This document shows, piece by piece, positions 7,308 through 9,130 of a DNA stretch of 9,130 bases. The notes beneath the pieces were generated by a model. The model did not search any database, was not told the DNA's origin, and saw only the letters and a program-made list of their open reading frames with translations. Each line of letters begins with the position of its first letter. Positions within the stretch are counted from its first letter, which is position 1. The position numbers and the translations under genes were made by a program. The stretch is from JANNRW01 sp031401815 (lineage in GTDB: Bacteria; Desulfobacterota; Desulfuromonadia; Geobacterales; DSM-12255), in contig JANNRW010000019.1 in assembly GCA_031401815.1 (NCBI GenBank), positions 1 to 9,130 of the forward strand, in the 5' to 3' direction.

Positions 7308-7492
7308 TTTTTACGTTCCTTTTTTGATGTTTCGGACTTCATCGAGCCGTCAGCGTTCCTGCTGAAGCTGCGATTACTGCCAGAAGATATGGCTCTGAGG
7401 TTAGACATGTTATTGCTTCCGCCGCGTGATAAAGCTCGTTTGTGATCCACGTCTTTGCCGCGTAGAGCCGCTGCTCCAACCTTTTTAACCAT
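7304..7492 (-). CDS. Small HNH endonuclease, 5' end uncertain
   Basis: The 62 residues from the ATG at 7492 carry a compact HNH core: GKDVDHKRALSRGGSNNMSNLRAISS followed by SNRSF, with Asp-His at 15-16, the Asn pair in SNNMSNL and a final NR. Without any stop the same frame continues upstream to 7606, reading ...YAREYEWIKKTG...KRVKARREM. In small phage HNH proteins I recall, the KxxARRExxKxG segment belongs to the conserved domain, so the true protein should begin before 7492. No ATG, GTG or TTG exists in frame there. The TAG bounding it at 7607-7609 is the stop of the other HNH gene. An ATG at 7567-7569 lies one frame off and would join with a single-base indel in the neighbouring CCC run (giving M-P-R-E-Y-E-W). 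HNH proteins beside terminases can assist packaging cleavage (HK97 gp74). Confidence 0.62.
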   Translation of the reverse strand: MVKKVGAAALRGKDVDHKRALSRGGSNNMSNLRAISSGSNRSFSRNADGSMKSETSKKERKK

Positions 7493-7574
7493 TTCCCTGC
7501 GGGCCTTGACCCGCTTTCCGATTTTTTTAATTGTGCCGGTTTTCTTGATCCACTCGTATTCACGGGCATAGATA

Positions 7575-7607
7575 GTCGCGCTTTCCGTTTTTTTGGAAAG
7601 GCACGAC
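7575..7607 (-). repeat. Stem-loop overlapping the stop codon between the two HNH frames
   Basis: In mRNA sense the 5' arm GTCGTGCCTTTCC pairs with GGAAAGCGCGAC across an AAAAAAAC loop. This gives seven pairs (one G-U), a single bulged C, then five pairs. The first base of the stem is the G of the TAG stop of the upstream HNH gene. No U-run follows the stem in the direction of transcription, so it is not a standard rho-independent terminator. It could slow ribosomes or RNA polymerase, protect mRNA ends, or influence decoding at the TAG. The structure is read directly from the sequence; any role is inference. Confidence 0.5.
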
Positions 7608-8101
7608 TACTGCCCTGCCTTTTCTTGCCATGCTGTGATTTTTTTACAGAACCAGATGAACTCATCTAGATCAGTATCGGCTCGCCAAGAATTTACGGCC
7701 GCACAGACAAACTGAATATTTTCCATTGTGTAAGGTTCCCCAGCTTTAATTCTATCTAGAGAGGCATTGGTCTTGCATTTGACACCTTTCTCTAGTTGAC
7801 ACGTAAGGTCAACTCCCGAAAGGGCGCATTTGTAATCTTGCTGTTTTAATAGCTCAAGTAACTGGTTGATTGTCAGGTCACCCCGACCTTTGCGACGGCC
7901 CAATAGTCGTGCACAGTACCGGTACCAGTTTCCAGAAATCTTTTTATATTGCTTTTCAGTTGACTCTACCCCAGTTAGATATTTCCACTTTCCTTTGCAC
8001 GTAGTAGTGCAGAAGGTATGTAAACTTGTTCTGGGTTTAAACTCCGCTCCGCAGACTAGACAAAATCTAGACTCCAGAAGTTTGGCTGGTGCTCTCTGCA
8101 T
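7607..8101 (-). CDS. HNH-type endonuclease with N-terminal zinc finger (homing-type)
   Basis: Encodes 164 residues from ATG at 8101, chosen over two upstream TTG codons because GGGGAGG lies six bases before it. A C-x2-C...C-x3-C zinc-binding cluster (C14, C17, C31, C35) opens the protein. A basic helical region RLLGRRKGRGDLT (65-77) is followed by YKCALSG (90-96), NASLDRIKAG (112-121) and YTMENIQFVCAAVNSW (124-139). The S-L-D-R-I ... N-I-Q-x-V ... V-N pattern is that of an HNH subfamily in free-standing phage endonucleases, where Asp stands at the first catalytic His position (recalled). Its first 35 coding bases overlap the small terminase gene. It could be a homing endonuclease inserted in the terminase module or a packaging helper nuclease. 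Its TAG stop is followed in frame by the second HNH protein. Confidence 0.75.
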   Translation of the reverse strand: MQRAPAKLLESRFCLVCGAEFKPRTSLHTFCTTTCKGKWKYLTGVESTEKQYKKISGNWYRYCARLLGRRKGRGDLTINQLLELLKQQDYKCALSGVDLTCQLEKGVKCKTNASLDRIKAGEPYTMENIQFVCAAVNSWRADTDLDEFIWFCKKITAWQEKAGQ

Positions 8102-8615
8102 CAACAACCTCCCCTTCGATCACTTGTTCGTTTCGTTTGATAGTTTTAGCAAACTCCTCAAACTTATTGGCAAGCATTAGGAGGGTTTGTTCCATGCTGG
8201 TTTCAGTGGCCTGCACAGGCTTGTTATCCAGAACCCGTCGCTGGGTAATTAAATCTTTAGCTACTACGTGGGCGTCACGCAAAGAAACGGGACGACGCTT
8301 AAGTTCTCCAGTTTTCTGGTCATAAACGTAGTCCCCGTTATTCATTCGATCAGCCAGCACGTCAATGCTTTTGTCGATTACTTTCTTAAGTTTACCGGAC
8401 AGCTCGATGTCATCCGAGGCGCGAAGCTCAGCCTCCAGGTCTTTCCACCAATCACTGTATTTCCAGTTCGACAAGGTCTTTGTCGGGATGCCGGTAACGG
8501 CTTCCACCGAGGGCATTTTCCCGAACATGATATAGGCTTGGACAGCCTCAATTCTTTGCGAATCTGACCACCAACCTGAATCCGCGCTCTTCGCACGACG
8601 AACTGTTGTACCCAT
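8067..8615 (-). CDS. terS: Probable terminase small subunit
   Basis: Encodes 182 residues. Residues about 17-56 (SDSQRIEAVQAYIMFGKMPS, then VEAVTGIPTKTLSNWKYSDWW) form a helix-turn-helix of the kind small terminase subunits use to recognise packaging sites. The middle (about 58-130) is helical and charged, suited to oligomerisation. Residues about 139-165 (SMEQTLLMLANKFEEFAKTI) look like another coiled helix, followed by an acidic, Ser/Thr-rich tail that could contact the large subunit. The gene is in the usual order before terL, although three other genes intervene. Its ATG shares a base with the stop of the upstream exported-protein gene (TAATG), with GGGGAAAG as ribosome binding site. A phage transcription regulator is the main alternative, since the helix-turn-helix alone is not specific. 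Confidence 0.7.
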   Translation of the reverse strand: MGTTVRRAKSADSGWWSDSQRIEAVQAYIMFGKMPSVEAVTGIPTKTLSNWKYSDWWKDLEAELRASDDIELSGKLKKVIDKSIDVLADRMNNGDYVYDQKTGELKRRPVSLRDAHVVAKDLITQRRVLDNKPVQATETSMEQTLLMLANKFEEFAKTIKRNEQVIEGEVVDAESTSQTSGV

Positions 8616-8950
8616 TAAACTTTCCCCGGAATTAATTTACCCACGTCTCCGCCAGCCTTAAAGCAGGCGGCAAGTTCAGCGGCATAGACAGCATGCTCAT
8701 TCTCTTTACTCTGCAACGCCTTGGCGATGACGTGCTCAAAGAGTTCCCAGATACGTCCAGGAGAGCCTTCTTTGGTGAAACCCCTCGAGGCGAGAGCCTG
8801 GAGAGTGGCCCCTAAAGGGGCTTTACCTTGGCGTTCCATGGCTGCGGAAGCAGCCACGGACGCATAGAGTTGGCATCCAGTCTCACTAAACGATTGCGCG
8901 AACGACGCGCTAGACAATGCCATCAAGACACAAAATATTAAGTTTTTCAT
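8615..8950 (-). CDS. Small exported protein of unknown function
   Basis: Encodes 111 residues. Residues 1-18 (MKNLIFCVLMALSSASFA) are a classical Sec signal peptide: Lys at position 2, a hydrophobic core, and A-x-A-like Ser-Phe-Ala before the predicted cut at 18/19. There is no Cys directly after the cut, so it is not an obvious lipoprotein. The mature part (about 93 residues) is helical, with just two cysteines, C26 and C96, which could form a periplasmic disulfide tying the first and last helices. The GCQLYASVAASAAMERQGK start and the late AAELAACF resemble small secreted proteins of proteobacteria and their phages that I cannot name. It is the first gene behind the promoter at 8992-9020, with a leader of about 35 bases. 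A role in host envelope modification or superinfection control is a guess. Confidence 0.75.
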   Translation of the reverse strand: MKNLIFCVLMALSSASFAQSFSETGCQLYASVAASAAMERQGKAPLGATLQALASRGFTKEGSPGRIWELFEHVIAKALQSKENEHAVYAAELAACFKAGGDVGKLIPGKV

Positions 8951-8978
8951 GGTTTGGATGCCTTTTTTTGAATTCTAC

Positions 8979-8993
8979 ATGTGAAGTTCACAT
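8979..8993. promoter_or_regulatory. Operator-like palindrome over the -10 box and start point
   Basis: ATGTGAA-G-TTCACAT is a perfect inverted repeat with seven-base arms around one central base. Its right arm shares two bases with the TATAAT box, and its centre lies at the predicted transcription start. This is where a dimeric repressor would block RNA polymerase. The TGTGA and TCACA half-sites are three bases apart rather than the six needed for CRP, so a phage repressor is more likely. The symmetry is seen directly; the regulator is unknown. Confidence 0.6.
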
Positions 8994-9020
8994 TATACCA
9001 TATAAAATAATAAAAGTCAA
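8992..9020 (-). promoter_or_regulatory. Sigma-70 consensus promoter for the leftward operon
   Basis: On the minus strand TTGACT (9015-9020) and TATAAT (8992-8997) are separated by exactly 17 bases. The -10 box is perfect and the -35 box matches five of six consensus positions. The roughly 25 bases upstream of the -35 box (9021-9047) are almost pure A/T with A- and T-tracts, resembling an UP element. Transcription should begin near 8984-8986, about 35 bases before the ATG at 8950. It would serve the exported protein, terminase, portal and head genes, for which no other convincing promoter was seen in the window. Confidence 0.85.
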
Positions 9021-9069
9021 GCTTTATTTGTTTAATTTAATAAAAAGACGAATATTTAATGAAAGACCA

Positions 9070-9089
9070 GTCTAAATGTTAATTTAGAC
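9070..9089. repeat. Perfect inverted repeat upstream of the promoter
   Basis: GTCTAAAT-GTTA-ATTTAGAC has eight-base arms and a four-base centre. It lies about 50 bases upstream of the -35 box. It is not followed by a T-run in either direction, so a terminator is unlikely; an upstream regulator-binding site or a weak stem-loop at the end of an RNA from the right is possible. Confidence 0.45.
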
Positions 9090-9093
9090 GAGA

Positions 9094-9114
9094 ATTTTAA
9101 TTCTTAATTAAAAT
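9094..9114. repeat. AT-only inverted repeat near the right edge
   Basis: ATTTTAATT-CTT-AATTAAAAT has nine-base arms around three bases. Both arms are pure A/T, so chance formation in this AT-rich stretch is fairly likely. It may mark a bendable or easily melted segment of the control region. No gene is visible from 8951 to the window end at 9130. Confidence 0.35.
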
Positions 9115-9130
9115 CGGAATTTATTTATTA

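Noticed and set aside
7339..7665. A 108-codon minus-strand frame spanning the junction of the two HNH genes.
   Set aside because: It overlaps recognised HNH coding sequence in a different frame, its product is Ser/Lys/Arg-rich without domain-like pattern, and its ATG lacks a good ribosome binding site. It only matters as the frame holding the displaced ATG at 7567-7569.
8105..8107. TTG at 8105-8107 as the start of the zinc-finger HNH gene.
   Set aside because: It abuts the GGGGAGG ribosome binding site with no spacing, whereas the ATG at 8099-8101 is six bases away. The difference is only two residues.
8979..8993. The palindrome as a CRP (cyclic AMP receptor protein) site.
   Set aside because: TGTGA and TCACA are separated by three bases, not six, and the position over the -10 box would not suit activation.
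9070..9089. The inverted repeat as a rho-independent terminator for a transcript entering from the right.
   Set aside because: The stem is A/T-rich and no run of T follows it in either orientation.
1..9130. CRISPR arrays, tRNA or rRNA genes, insertion sequences, attachment sites.
   Set aside because: No spaced direct repeats, cloverleaf-like segments, transposase motifs or flanking duplications were recognised on reading; a computed search was not possible.

Overview
The window looks like the packaging and early head-assembly module of a tailed bacteriophage (Caudoviricetes), or of a prophage. Every gene reads on the minus strand, so transcription runs from right to left. Coding is dense: most junctions are ATGA/TAATG-type overlaps or gaps under 25 bases, and the stop codon of one gene often lies inside the ribosome binding site of the next. 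The promoter matches bacterial sigma-70 consensus and the first gene encodes a protein with a Sec signal peptide, so a Gram-negative (probably proteobacterial) host is likely. That host call is inference. The general style of the proteins recalls aquatic or environmental phages.

Layout in transcription order (right to left). (1) 8951-9130 is an AT-rich control region. It holds a consensus promoter (TTGACT, 17-base spacer, TATAAT), a 15-base palindrome covering the -10 box and predicted start point, and two further perfect inverted repeats. (2) 8615-8950 encodes a small exported protein. (3) 8067-8615 encodes a helix-turn-helix protein, the probable small terminase subunit. (4) 7607-8101 encodes a zinc-finger HNH-type endonuclease. 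It is followed in the same frame, after a single TAG, by a second HNH protein (7304-7492, reading back to 7606) that has no ordinary start codon. (5) 5874-7307 encodes a two-domain polysaccharide deacetylase-like protein, out of place in a packaging module. (6) 4332-5864 encodes the large terminase (ATPase plus nuclease). (7) 2279-4381 encodes the portal protein. (8) 2151-2345 is a small gene overlapping the portal 3' end that appears to start at ATT. (9) 1807-2142 encodes a GroES-like co-chaperonin. (10) 1046-1807 encodes a scaffold-like protein. (11) 655-1044 encodes a small head-module protein of unknown function. (12) 19-630 encodes a beta-rich, Ala/Thr/Gly-rich probable head structural or decoration protein. 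(13) 1-9 holds the first three codons of the next gene, which by position may be the major capsid protein.

Working model: the terminase subunits, possibly helped by HNH nuclease(s), cut and pump DNA through the portal into a procapsid built on the scaffold. The phage co-chaperonin would assist folding of a head protein with the host GroEL. The deacetylase-like protein is more likely a surface-glycan-modifying virion or lysogeny factor than a packaging protein.

The most unusual items are the ATT-initiated small gene, the in-frame HNH pair split by a TAG inside a hairpin, the operator-like palindrome on the promoter, and the deacetylase with an apparently missing metal ligand. No tRNA, rRNA, CRISPR array, insertion sequence or attachment site was recognised.
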